NCBI GenBank assembly: GCA_938021685.1
Contig: CALIFM010000211.1
Location: forward strand, 1 to 5,874
Direction: 5' to 3'
DNA length: 5,874 bases
Source of the DNA: an uncultured Gammaproteobacteria bacterium
Lineage (GTDB): Bacteria; Pseudomonadota; Gammaproteobacteria; Arenicellales; Poriferihabitantaceae
Below the pieces are notes generated by a model that saw only the letters and a list, made by a program, of their open reading frames with translations, had not been told where the DNA came from and did not search any database. Within the stretch, counting starts at the first letter, position 1, and every line of letters starts with the position of its first letter. A program made the translations under genes and the position numbers. Shown piece after piece: positions 1 through 5,874 of this stretch.

Positions 1-26
1 GCGTCTACCAATTCCGCCACCTCGGC
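1..26 (-). tRNA. tRNA-Leu, 5' part only (cut by window edge)
   Basis: Read on the minus strand, the first 26 nt of a mature tRNA are present, beginning at position 26. They comprise a 7-nt acceptor strand GCCGAGG, then TG (positions 8-9), a 3-bp D-stem GCG/CGC, and a D-loop GAATTGGTAGA with the conserved GG. This combination is typical of bacterial leucine tRNAs, which are class II with a long variable arm. The anticodon, variable arm and 3' end lie outside the window, so the isoacceptor cannot be told. The gene is divergent from rnr and has a plausible promoter of its own at 70-98. A serine tRNA, also class II, is less likely from the acceptor and D-arm sequence. Confidence 0.85.
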
Positions 27-69
27 AAGAGTGTACAATTACATTAGGCGTATTTTATAGCCAGCGCGT

Positions 70-98
70 AATGTATAAAAACCCACTGCATGCGTCAA
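70..98 (-). promoter_or_regulatory. Predicted sigma70 promoter of tRNA-Leu
   Basis: On the minus strand, TTGACG (93-98) matches the -35 consensus at 5 of 6 bases. It is followed after exactly 17 bp by TACATT (70-75), a 4 of 6 match to the -10 consensus. The bases just after the -10 are ACGCGC, a G+C-rich discriminator of the kind known from stringently controlled stable-RNA promoters. Transcription would start near 62-64, leaving a leader of about 37 nt for RNase P to remove. A second A/T-rich box, TATAAA (54-59), lies closer to the tRNA but lacks a matching -35 element. This is inferred from sequence only. Confidence 0.55.
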
Positions 99-118
99 TC
101 ATAAAGCGCATAATGGGC

Positions 119-127
119 TGATAAATT
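119..127 (+). promoter_or_regulatory. Possible extended -10 element for rnr
   Basis: TGA followed by TAAATT (122-127) fits an extended -10 box (TGn plus a 4 of 6 hexamer). No good -35 hexamer lies 16-18 bp upstream. Transcription would begin near 134, at the inverted repeat 131-146, giving a leader of about 100 nt. An overlapping alternative is TGG plus TATAGG at 137-145. Neither is strong, and rnr could equally be driven by another sigma factor or a site I do not recognise. Confidence 0.22.
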
Positions 128-130
128 CTA

Positions 131-146
131 GCCTATTGGTATAGGC
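131..146. repeat. Perfect inverted repeat, 6-bp arms, 4-nt loop
   Basis: GCCTAT (131-136), TGGT (137-140) and ATAGGC (141-146) form a perfect inverted repeat in the tRNA-Leu/rnr spacer. As DNA it could be a small operator; as RNA it would be a short hairpin near the 5' end of an rnr transcript starting around 134 or upstream. No T-run follows it on either strand, so it is not a convincing terminator. Confidence 0.5.
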
Positions 147-233
147 AACTAAACAAACAAAGTGCCTGTATTTGACGGGCGCGTAAACTAATTTGGCTGA
201 TGCCAATAAAAAAAATTAACAACAAAAATTAAA

Positions 234-2585
234 TTGAAACAAACTGATAAAACTAATTACCGTGCTGCTGATAATAGCGGCGTACCCGTGCCATCACGCT
301 CATTGATTATTGGCAAGCTCACTGAAGTGGGCACGCCGATGAGCTTGAAAGCCTTAAAGGCGGCTTTTACATTAGAAGAAAAAGAACAAGCGGGCTTTCT
401 TGAACGTTTAGCACGCATGGCAGCACGCGGCATGTTGCTGCAAGACCGTCGTGGACGGTATTCTTTGCCGCAGAAAATGGACATGGTCATTGGCCGTGTG
501 CTCGGGCATGCGCAAGGCTATGGCTTTGTGGTGCCCGATGATGGCGGTGAGGACTTGTACTTGCACCCGCGACAAATGCGTAAGGTGCTACATAATGACA
601 AAGTGTTGGCGGTGGTGCGGCGTATCGATAGCCGTGGGCGTAAAGAAGGCGCGATTGTGGAAGCGATTGTGGACCCCGAGCGCGAAATTGTAGGGCGTTA
701 TTATTACGATTCAGGTTCGCATTTTGTCGACCCTGATGACTTGCGTTATGCCCAAGAGATTGTTATTCCAGCGGGTGCAACATTGGACGCCAAAAACGGT
801 GATGTGGTGGTGGTGAAAATTACTAAGCACCCGATTGAACATCGTCATGTGGTGGGCCGTGTTGTGGAAGTAGTGGGTGATGAATTTACCCCTGGTATGG
901 AAACTGACATCGCGATTCGTAAGCACGAATTGCCGCATGGCACCTCCAAGGCGGTGCAGGCGCAGCTCAAGCAAATGGGTGCGTCTTTGCAGGAGGTGAA
1001 CATCGAAGCTGGGCGTAAGGATATTACGCACTTACCACTGGTAACAATTGACGGTGCCGACGCGCGTGATTTTGATGATGCAGTATATGCTGAGCGTAGC
1101 GGCAAAGGCTGGCGTTTGATAGTGGCGATCGCGGACGTAAGCCATTATGTGAAGACGGGCAGCGCGCTGGATGAAGAGGCTTATGAGCACGGCAATTCGG
1201 TGTACTTCCCAAGCCGCGTAATTCCGATGTTGCCAGAGGAGTTGTCGAATGGCATTTGCTCCTTGAAGCCCGATGAGAATCGTAATTGCATGGTGTGTGA
1301 TATTAATTATGATCGCAATGGCAAGGTGCTGGCGTATGAGTTTTATCCTGCTGTGATGTATTCGCACGGCCGTTTAACCTATAACGAGATGGCTCAGATT
1401 GTGGTGGAGCAAGATGATGCAGCACGGATCAAGCGCGGTGATTTATGTATTCACTTAGATAATCTGCATGCGTTTTATCAAACCATGCAAGTGCAGCGTG
1501 ATTTACGCAGCACCATCGATTTTGATTTCCCTAAGCCACTGTTTATCTTTAATGAACAGAAAAAAATTGAGCGCGTGGCGATGCGTGAAAGTAATGCCGC
1601 GCATAAGATTATTGAAGAGTGCATGTTGGCAGCGAATGTCTGCGCGGCCCAATTTATTGAAAAGCACCAAAAAAGCGGCATGTATCGCAACCATGAAGGG
1701 CCGGATGAAGAAAGCTTGACCGACCTGCGTGCCTTTTTAAGTGGCTTTGGATTGCAGTTGCACGGTGGTAATGAGCCTAATGCCGAACATTATGCAGCTG
1801 TTTTAAACGAAATCGAAAAGCAGCCTGAATTCGCGCCGTTGATTCAAATTGTATTGTTGCGCAGCTTAAAACAGGCAGTATATGCAGCTGATTCTTTAGG
1901 TCATTTTGCTTTGAATTACCCAGAGTATACGCATTTTACTTCGCCGATTCGGCGTTACCCAGATTTGATTGTGCACCGTCTGATTCGGCAAATTATCGGC
2001 CAAGGCGCGGGTGAGCATTTAGGCCCGGAAGGTCACAGCTTAAGTCAAATGGGTGAGCATTGCTCGCGCACTGAGCGCCGTGCGGATGAGGCCACCCGTG
2101 ATGTGTCTGATTGGCTTAAAGCGCAGTTTATGCAAGCTTATGTTGGGGATAACTTTAGCGGCAAAATAAGCGGAGTAAAAGAGTTTGGTTTGTTTGTACA
2201 GCTGGATGATGTGTTTATTGATGGCTTGATTCATGTGACTATGTTGGGGAATGATTATTTTCACTTTGACCCAAGTCACTTTCAGATGACAGGTGAACGT
2301 ACAGGCAAGCGCTTTCGTTTAGGCGATGCAGTGGAAGTGAAAGTGATGAAGTCCGACCCGCAATCGGGCAAAATTGATTTTGCGTTGGTTGGCGATGATG
2401 GTGAAGTCGAAGGGGGTTTAAGTCATCGTAAGCCTAAGTCGAAAAAATCGAAAGCGAAGTATGGCGGGAAGCCTAAAGATAAAGGTCGATCAGCTAAGAG
2501 TGATAAAAGCAGCGGTAAAAAAGGCAAGTCAAGTAAAGGCAAGACTAAGCGTGGTAAGTCTAAATCAGTTAAGCGCAAAAAATAA
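234..2585 (+). CDS. rnr: Ribonuclease R (3'-5' exoribonuclease)
   Basis: RNase R processively degrades structured RNA from the 3' end, acting in mRNA turnover, rRNA quality control and tmRNA-linked decay. The 783 residues (E. coli: 813) show a winged-helix region (about 18-82), two cold-shock domains (about 84-130 and 150-215), the RNB catalytic domain (about 262-600), an S1 domain (about 637-720) and a lysine-rich tail (731-783; 22 Lys in 53 residues). The catalytic motif TIDGADARDFDDAVY supplies D273, D279, D281 and D282 for two-metal catalysis; HFTSPIRRYPD (567-577) is the conserved RNB arginine motif. The helix-turn-helix and basic tail separate it from RNase II. The start is TTG: TAA at 207 closes the frame, no earlier ATG/GTG exists, and the conserved N-terminal PSR motif (20-22) precedes the next ATG at 339. 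No Shine-Dalgarno is visible. rlmB follows directly, as in E. coli. Confidence 0.96.
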   Translation: MKQTDKTNYRAADNSGVPVPSRSLIIGKLTEVGTPMSLKALKAAFTLEEKEQAGFLERLARMAARGMLLQDRRGRYSLPQKMDMVIGRVLGHAQGYGFVVPDDGGEDLYLHPRQMRKVLHNDKVLAVVRRIDSRGRKEGAIVEAIVDPEREIVGRYYYDSGSHFVDPDDLRYAQEIVIPAGATLDAKNGDVVVVKITKHPIEHRHVVGRVVEVVGDEFTPGMETDIAIRKHELPHGTSKAVQAQLKQMGASLQEVNIEAGRKDITHLPLVTIDGADARDFDDAVYAERSGKGWRLIVAIADVSHYVKTGSALDEEAYEHGNSVYFPSRVIPMLPEELSNGICSLKPDENRNCMVCDINYDRNGKVLAYEFYPAVMYSHGRLTYNEMAQIVVEQDDAARIKRGDLCIHLDNLHAFYQTMQVQRDLRSTIDFDFPKPLFIFNEQKKIERVAMRESNAAHKIIEECMLAANVCAAQFIEKHQKSGMYRNHEGPDEESLTDLRAFLSGFGLQLHGGNEPNAEHYAAVLNEIEKQPEFAPLIQIVLLRSLKQAVYAADSLGHFALNYPEYTHFTSPIRRYPDLIVHRLIRQIIGQGAGEHLGPEGHSLSQMGEHCSRTERRADEATRDVSDWLKAQFMQAYVGDNFSGKISGVKEFGLFVQLDDVFIDGLIHVTMLGNDYFHFDPSHFQMTGERTGKRFRLGDAVEVKVMKSDPQSGKIDFALVGDDGEVEGGLSHRKPKSKKSKAKYGGKPKDKGRSAKSDKSSGKKGKSSKGKTKRGKSKSVKRKK

Positions 2586-2653
2586 AAAATCATGCCGAGC
2601 ACAAGAAACCAAAACAGTGGCTTTAAGCGATTTAAGCGTGGTAATGATAAATT

Positions 2654-2659
2654 GAAGGG
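2654..2659 (+). promoter_or_regulatory. Ribosome-binding site that favours the inner rlmB start
   Basis: GAAGGG ends 4 nt before the ATG at 2664 and is the best Shine-Dalgarno-like sequence near any start in this window. The outer in-frame ATG at 2592 is preceded only by an A-rich run. This site therefore points to translation from 2664. Confidence 0.5.
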
Positions 2660-2663
2660 TGAT

Positions 2664-3389
2664 ATGGTGTTTGGCTTGCATTCGTCCTTGTCGCGTATTG
2701 AGCGTGCACCGCAAAGTATCAAGCAAGCTTGGGTGGCTGATGGGCCTAACCGCCGTTTGCAAGAAGTAATAGAAGCGCTATCGAAGGCCAAGGTGGCGAT
2801 TGAACAACAGCCGCGTGCGCATCTGGATGAATTAACTAATCGAGCTAACCATCAAGGGGTGGTGTTGTTGACAGCCCCCCCTAGAATGCAAAAGGAAGCA
2901 GATTTAGAACAATTTTTAGATGCCCTGCAAACGCCGCCTTTATTACTAGTGTTAGACCAGGTGACCGACCCGCATAATCTAGGTGCTTGTTTACGCACTG
3001 CTGATGGAGCAGGGGTGGATGCGGTTATTGTGCCTAAAGATGGTTCTAGTCCGATGAGTGAGACCGTGCATCGTGTGGCTAGTGGCGCTGCGGATAATGT
3101 GCCAGTATTTTATGTAACTAATTTGGCGCGCAGTTTGCGTGGTCTCAAGCAGCGTGATATATGGTTAGTAGGCTTGAGCGACAGTGGTGAAACTAGTGTC
3201 TTTGGCAACAGTTTTCCTGATGCTTGTGCGGTGGTGATGGGATCTGAAGGCGATGGGCTGCGTCGCTTAAGCGCAGAGGAGTGCGATGAGCTTATGCACA
3301 TTCCGATGCACGGTACAGTATCCAGTTTAAATGTGTCGGTGGCTACGGGCGTGGTGTTATATTCGTTGCTGCAAAGCCGTTTGAAGTAA
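2664..3389 (+). CDS. rlmB: 23S rRNA (guanosine-2251-2'-O)-methyltransferase RlmB
   Basis: RlmB uses S-adenosylmethionine to 2'-O-methylate G2251 in the peptidyl-transferase P-loop of 23S rRNA. The protein has an N-terminal L30e-like RNA-binding part (FGLHSSL near the start; HQGVVL just before the linker) and a C-terminal SPOUT (SpoU/TrmH) domain with all three family motifs: DPHNLGACLRTADGAGV (about 102-118), VVMGSEGDGLRRL (190-202) and IPMHGTVSSLNVSVATG (213-229), which form the trefoil-knot cofactor site. From the ATG at 2664 the product is 241 residues, close to E. coli RlmB (243), and starts right at the first conserved strand. An in-frame ATG at 2592, 6 bp after the rnr stop, would add a basic 24-residue extension but lacks a ribosome-binding site. 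The order rnr-rlmB is conserved in gammaproteobacteria and suggests one operon. Identity is firm; the start is not. Confidence 0.93.
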   Translation: MVFGLHSSLSRIERAPQSIKQAWVADGPNRRLQEVIEALSKAKVAIEQQPRAHLDELTNRANHQGVVLLTAPPRMQKEADLEQFLDALQTPPLLLVLDQVTDPHNLGACLRTADGAGVDAVIVPKDGSSPMSETVHRVASGAADNVPVFYVTNLARSLRGLKQRDIWLVGLSDSGETSVFGNSFPDACAVVMGSEGDGLRRLSAEECDELMHIPMHGTVSSLNVSVATGVVLYSLLQSRLK

Positions 3390-3555
3390 GAGCTTAAGCA
3401 GCGGCAAAAGAGGGTAATAAAAAATTACCGAATCTAGGAGCCTATTTGCTAGATAATTTTGTAAACTAGGGCCGATATAGGCGCAGAGCCCAATCCATTA
3501 ATAATAAAAGCGAACTGCTTACATGGTTTGCTGATTATCTACTGCCGAAAGCTGA
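3390..3555. other. Spacer between rlmB and the dehydratase gene
   Basis: This 166-bp spacer has no convincing gene. Just after the rlmB stop is an 8-bp palindrome GCTTAAGC (3392-3399). A 6-bp hairpin follows, GGTAAT/ATTACC around an AAAAA loop (3413-3429), but no T-run follows it, so it is a weak terminator candidate at best. GATAAT (3452-3457) resembles a -10 box at 5 of 6 bases but has no -35 partner at 16-18 bp. I see no JUMPstart or ops element in this leader, although such elements precede some polysaccharide operons. Whether the downstream gene has its own promoter is open. Confidence 0.5.
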
Positions 3556-5394
3556 TTGAAAACAACCACTAAAAAAGCTTTGTACGTGCTGCTCGACTCT
3601 TTGCTAGTGGTGCTAGCTGTGGTGCTGTGTGTAGTGCTGTCGGGTGAGGCCTGGTCAGGTTTATCTTTGCGCGACAAAAGCTCGATACTGCTGTTCCCCT
3701 TAGCGGCGATTCCGTTGTTTTACTTTACTGGCTTATATGATGCGGTTATCCGTTATTTAAGCTTTAAGGCGGTGTTTACCGTGCTTAAAAGTATTACGGT
3801 GGTGAGCTTTGCTTGGGGACTAGTGTCTTGGTTATTTGTTGATAATATTCCTAATCACACTGTGCTGCTGTTATGGATGTTGCTTTTAGTGGTGATCGGC
3901 GGTAGCCGTTTTTTACGCAGCTGGCAGTATGCCTATTACGGCGAAGGCTATAGCTTAAACAAAGATAAAAGTAATGTGCTAATTTACGGTGCGGGAACAG
4001 CAGGGGTGCAGCTGGCTACGTTACTTTCATATGGCAGCAAGCACGTGGCTAAAGCCTTTATTGACGACGCGCCTACTTTGCAAGATCGCATGGTGGAAGG
4101 GCATCGGGTTTACTCCAGTGATCAAATTCAGCACTTGATTGATAAGTACGAAATTAAAGAAGTGCTGCTAGCGATCCCATCGGCATCTAGCAGCCGCCGT
4201 AAACGGATTTTACGAACCTTAGAGCCCTTTCGGGTGCATGTGCGGTCTTTGCCTAGCATTGATGAGATCGTTAATTGTGAGGTGAAAGTAGATGACATCA
4301 GGGAAGTGGATGTGATGGACTTGCTGGGCCGTGACCCTGTGCCAGCAGATGAAATGCTACTACAGTCTACGATCACCGATAAAGTGGTGATGGTGACTGG
4401 GGCGGCAGGGTCCATTGGTTCGGAACTATGCCGGGAGATCGTCAAGCTATCACCGAAAGCTTTGGTTTTGTTTGAACAGCATGAATTTGGTTTATATGAG
4501 TTGAGCAATCAACTAGAACATGCTGGGCCTAAAGTGGTGCCAGTGCTGGGTTCTTTGATGAACAAGGCTTTATTGAAACGGGTGATTGCCCAGCAGCAGG
4601 TGGATACGATTTATCATGCGGCAGCCTATAAACATGTACCAATCGTTGAGAGCAACCCAGCGGCAGGCTTGCTGAATAATGTGGTCGGTACTTTGAATGT
4701 TGCGCAGGCAGCGAGCACCGCGGCAGTGGAGCGCTTTGTGCTGATTTCAACCGATAAAGCGGTGCGCCCGACTAATGTGATGGGCGCCAGTAAACGCGTT
4801 GCCGAATTGGTGATTCAGGCAATGGATGAAACTGTACCGAATGTAAAATACTGCGCGGTGCGCTTTGGAAATGTAATTGGCTCATCGGGTTCGGTGATTC
4901 CACGTTTTCGTGAGCAGATAAAAAATGGTGGGCCGATTACGGTAACCGACAAAGAGGTGACACGCTTTTTTATGACAATGCCTGAAGCAGCGCAGTTGGT
5001 GATTCAGGCGGGAGCCTTGGGTCAAGGTGGAGATATTTTTGTGCTGGATATGGGCAGCCCTGTCAAAATTGACGATATGGCCCGGCGTATGGTGCGTTTA
5101 AGTGGCCTTGACGTGGCTGATGACGACAATCCGAATGGTGACATTGCTATTGAATATACGGGCTTGCGGGCGGGCGAAAAGCTATACGAAGAATTATTGA
5201 TTGGTGATAATGCTAACCCCACGCGCCATTCACGTATTCTGCGTGCGCAAGAAGAGAGTTTAGCGATGGAGCAAGTACTTGAAGTGATTACGCAGCTGCA
5301 GCAGCATATCGAAACTGACAACTTGGCTGGTCTTACTCAAACTTTAAAGCAAACTGTGGATGGATATCAGCCTGGTGTGAACTTGTCGAGCTGA
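3556..5394 (+). CDS. Membrane-bound nucleotide-sugar 4,6-dehydratase (WbpM/PglF/CapD family)
   Basis: This family converts UDP-GlcNAc (or a related UDP-HexNAc) to the 4-keto-6-deoxy sugar at the cytoplasmic face of the inner membrane, feeding O-antigen, capsule or protein glycosylation. The 612 residues (WbpM about 665, PglF about 590) contain four predicted membrane helices (about 8-29, 43-62, 73-95, 101-117), a first Rossmann fold with GAGTAG (145-150), and the extended SDR domain from about 275 with NAD-binding TGAAGSIGSE (281-290). STDKAVRPTNVMGASKR (398-414) carries T399, D400, K401 and M409, the Thr-Asp-Lys plus Met arrangement of this branch, where Met replaces the usual SDR Tyr. The start is TTG directly after an in-frame TGA (3553-3555), with only a weak GAAAG upstream; the next ATG would remove three helices. 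No sugar transferase or flippase lies nearby, so the exact substrate is unknown. It converges with the acyl-CoA ligase gene. Confidence 0.92.
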   Translation: MKTTTKKALYVLLDSLLVVLAVVLCVVLSGEAWSGLSLRDKSSILLFPLAAIPLFYFTGLYDAVIRYLSFKAVFTVLKSITVVSFAWGLVSWLFVDNIPNHTVLLLWMLLLVVIGGSRFLRSWQYAYYGEGYSLNKDKSNVLIYGAGTAGVQLATLLSYGSKHVAKAFIDDAPTLQDRMVEGHRVYSSDQIQHLIDKYEIKEVLLAIPSASSSRRKRILRTLEPFRVHVRSLPSIDEIVNCEVKVDDIREVDVMDLLGRDPVPADEMLLQSTITDKVVMVTGAAGSIGSELCREIVKLSPKALVLFEQHEFGLYELSNQLEHAGPKVVPVLGSLMNKALLKRVIAQQQVDTIYHAAAYKHVPIVESNPAAGLLNNVVGTLNVAQAASTAAVERFVLISTDKAVRPTNVMGASKRVAELVIQAMDETVPNVKYCAVRFGNVIGSSGSVIPRFREQIKNGGPITVTDKEVTRFFMTMPEAAQLVIQAGALGQGGDIFVLDMGSPVKIDDMARRMVRLSGLDVADDDNPNGDIAIEYTGLRAGEKLYEELLIGDNANPTRHSRILRAQEESLAMEQVLEVITQLQQHIETDNLAGLTQTLKQTVDGYQPGVNLSS

Positions 5395-5429
5395 GATTCG
5401 GCAACTCCCGATGGTCGTCGGTGTTGATC
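5395..5429. other. Convergent junction without a clear terminator
   Basis: Only 35 bp separate the stop codons of the two converging genes. A short imperfect stem can be drawn (CCGA at 5408-5411 with TCGG at 5418-5421), but no T-run follows on either strand. Transcripts from both sides probably run into each other, or end by Rho or inside the opposing gene. Confidence 0.4.
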
Positions 5430-5874
5430 TTAGTGACCTTCGTACAGTGAGTTGATTAAATCGATATTTTGCTTAAGCACCTGCTTTCGTCGTACCTTGA
5501 GCGTAGGGGTTAGGGTTTCGTTTTCGATAGTCCATGGCTCAGGCATGATCGCAAACTCGTAGATTTTGGCATAACCTGGGAAATCACTTAAGGCCTCACG
5601 TATTCGATTTGTAAGCTCTGCATGTAAAGTAGCTTCATCGCGGTTGGGGTCGTGTTCGAACCACTTGAGTTTTTCTGCCTCGTTCAAAACCAACAAAGCG
5701 CTTAAGTAAGGGCGGCCTTCTCCAATCACCAAGGCTTGCTCGACCAGTGAATCTAAAATGATGGCCGATTCGATGTCAGCGGGTGGCACTTTTTCACCGT
5801 TGGCTAGCACTAAGATATCTTTAAGGCGGCCGGTGATGACTAAATAATCGCCGTCAAAGCGTGCTACATCACCT
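5430..5874 (-). CDS. Long-chain acyl-CoA synthetase (AMP-forming), C-terminal part only
   Basis: The minus-strand frame runs open from the window edge to TAA at 5430-5432, giving the last 147 residues. The enzyme activates fatty acids with ATP and CoA via an acyl-adenylate. Numbering from the edge, the fragment starts within the adenylate-binding motif (GD, 1-2), continues through FDGDYLVITGRLKDI (6-20, hinge and A8 motif) and ANGEKVPPADIE (24-35), and ends with FPGYAKI (98-104), EPWTIENETLTPTLKVRR (112-129) and LYEGH. K126 sits where the A10 catalytic lysine is expected. These motifs fit the FAA1-like COG1022 branch common in proteobacteria rather than classical FadD. The GTG at 5808-5810 is internal; the true start lies outside the window. 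The gene points towards the dehydratase gene, with no evident functional link. Confidence 0.9.
   Translation of the reverse strand, partial: GDVARFDGDYLVITGRLKDILVLANGEKVPPADIESAIILDSLVEQALVIGEGRPYLSALLVLNEAEKLKWFEHDPNRDEATLHAELTNRIREALSDFPGYAKIYEFAIMPEPWTIENETLTPTLKVRRKQVLKQNIDLINSLYEGH

Larger units (their letters stand above)
27..233. other. Divergent spacer between tRNA-Leu and rnr
   Basis: This 207-bp non-coding spacer holds the tRNA promoter on its left. Its middle contains a perfect inverted repeat (131-146), and weak promoter-like boxes for rnr lie around 119-145. The last 30 bp before rnr are strongly A-rich and nearly free of G. The frame of rnr is closed upstream by a TAA at 207-209. 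I see no small gene in the spacer. The A-rich leader directly before the TTG start has no Shine-Dalgarno sequence, so rnr translation may rely on an unstructured leader and ribosomal protein S1; that is inference. Confidence 0.6.

Noticed and set aside
88..93. GCATGC palindrome beside the tRNA promoter -35 box
   Set aside because: Six-base palindromes are expected by chance, and it has no extended symmetry.
172..177. TTGACG on the plus strand as a -35 box for rnr
   Set aside because: No acceptable -10 hexamer lies 15-19 bp downstream; the expected position reads GGCTGA.
711..1367. Several overlapping minus-strand frames antisense to rnr
   Set aside because: They overlap the cold-shock and catalytic domains of RNase R; they have no ribosome-binding site and show His/Ile-rich low-complexity products.
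2423..2791. Minus-strand open frame of about 122 codons rich in Leu, Pro and Phe
   Set aside because: It is antisense to the lysine-rich tail of rnr and the start of rlmB; its composition is the mirror of Lys codons and no family motif is visible.
3413..3429. GGTAAT-AAAAA-ATTACC hairpin as terminator of rnr-rlmB
   Set aside because: The stem is short and A/T-rich, and no T-run follows on either strand.
4128..4508. Minus-strand open frame of about 126 codons rich in Ser and Thr
   Set aside because: It lies wholly inside the dehydratase gene, whose conserved motifs establish the plus-strand frame, and it has no recognisable domain.
5808..5810. GTG as the start of a 126-residue protein on the minus strand
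   Set aside because: The frame stays open to the window edge and the upstream residues complete the acyl-CoA ligase hinge motif, so this codon is an internal valine.
1..5874. Mobile elements, integration site duplications, CRISPR arrays or toxin-antitoxin genes
   Set aside because: A tRNA end is a common integration target, but only the 5' end of this tRNA is here and no integrase, terminal repeats or spaced repeats are visible.

Overview
The window looks like an ordinary chromosomal segment of a gammaproteobacterium. The evidence is the rnr-rlmB gene pair, an RNase R with the full domain order and lysine-rich tail seen in E. coli and Pseudomonas, and a C-terminal acyl-CoA ligase fragment of the proteobacterial COG1022 type. 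Base composition is moderate, with A/T-rich spacers. I cannot name the genus from sequence alone.

Layout. Positions 1-26 hold the 5' end of a leucine tRNA on the minus strand, cut by the window edge, with a good sigma70-type promoter at 70-98. A 207-bp divergent spacer (27-233) separates it from rnr (RNase R, 234-2585, plus strand, TTG start). Then comes rlmB (23S rRNA G2251 2'-O-methyltransferase, stop at 3389), whose start is either 2592 or, more likely, 2664. After a 166-bp spacer (3390-3555) lies a membrane-anchored nucleotide-sugar 4,6-dehydratase of the WbpM/PglF/CapD family (3556-5394, TTG start). It converges, across a 35-bp gap, with the 3' end of a long-chain acyl-CoA synthetase gene on the minus strand (5430 to the window end, partial).

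How the genes work together. rnr and rlmB are closely spaced and probably co-transcribed. Both act on structured or ribosomal RNA: one degrades it, the other modifies 23S rRNA. The tRNA is divergently transcribed from its own promoter. The dehydratase would supply a 4-keto-6-deoxy UDP-HexNAc for O-antigen, capsule or protein glycosylation, but no other glycan gene is in the window. The acyl-CoA ligase belongs to fatty-acid activation and is functionally unrelated.

I found no mobile element, CRISPR array, toxin-antitoxin pair, defence gene or evidently new system. The points most worth a second look are the TTG starts with poor ribosome-binding sites on two genes, the uncertain start of rlmB, the solitary dehydratase gene, and a perfect inverted repeat in the leader region of rnr.
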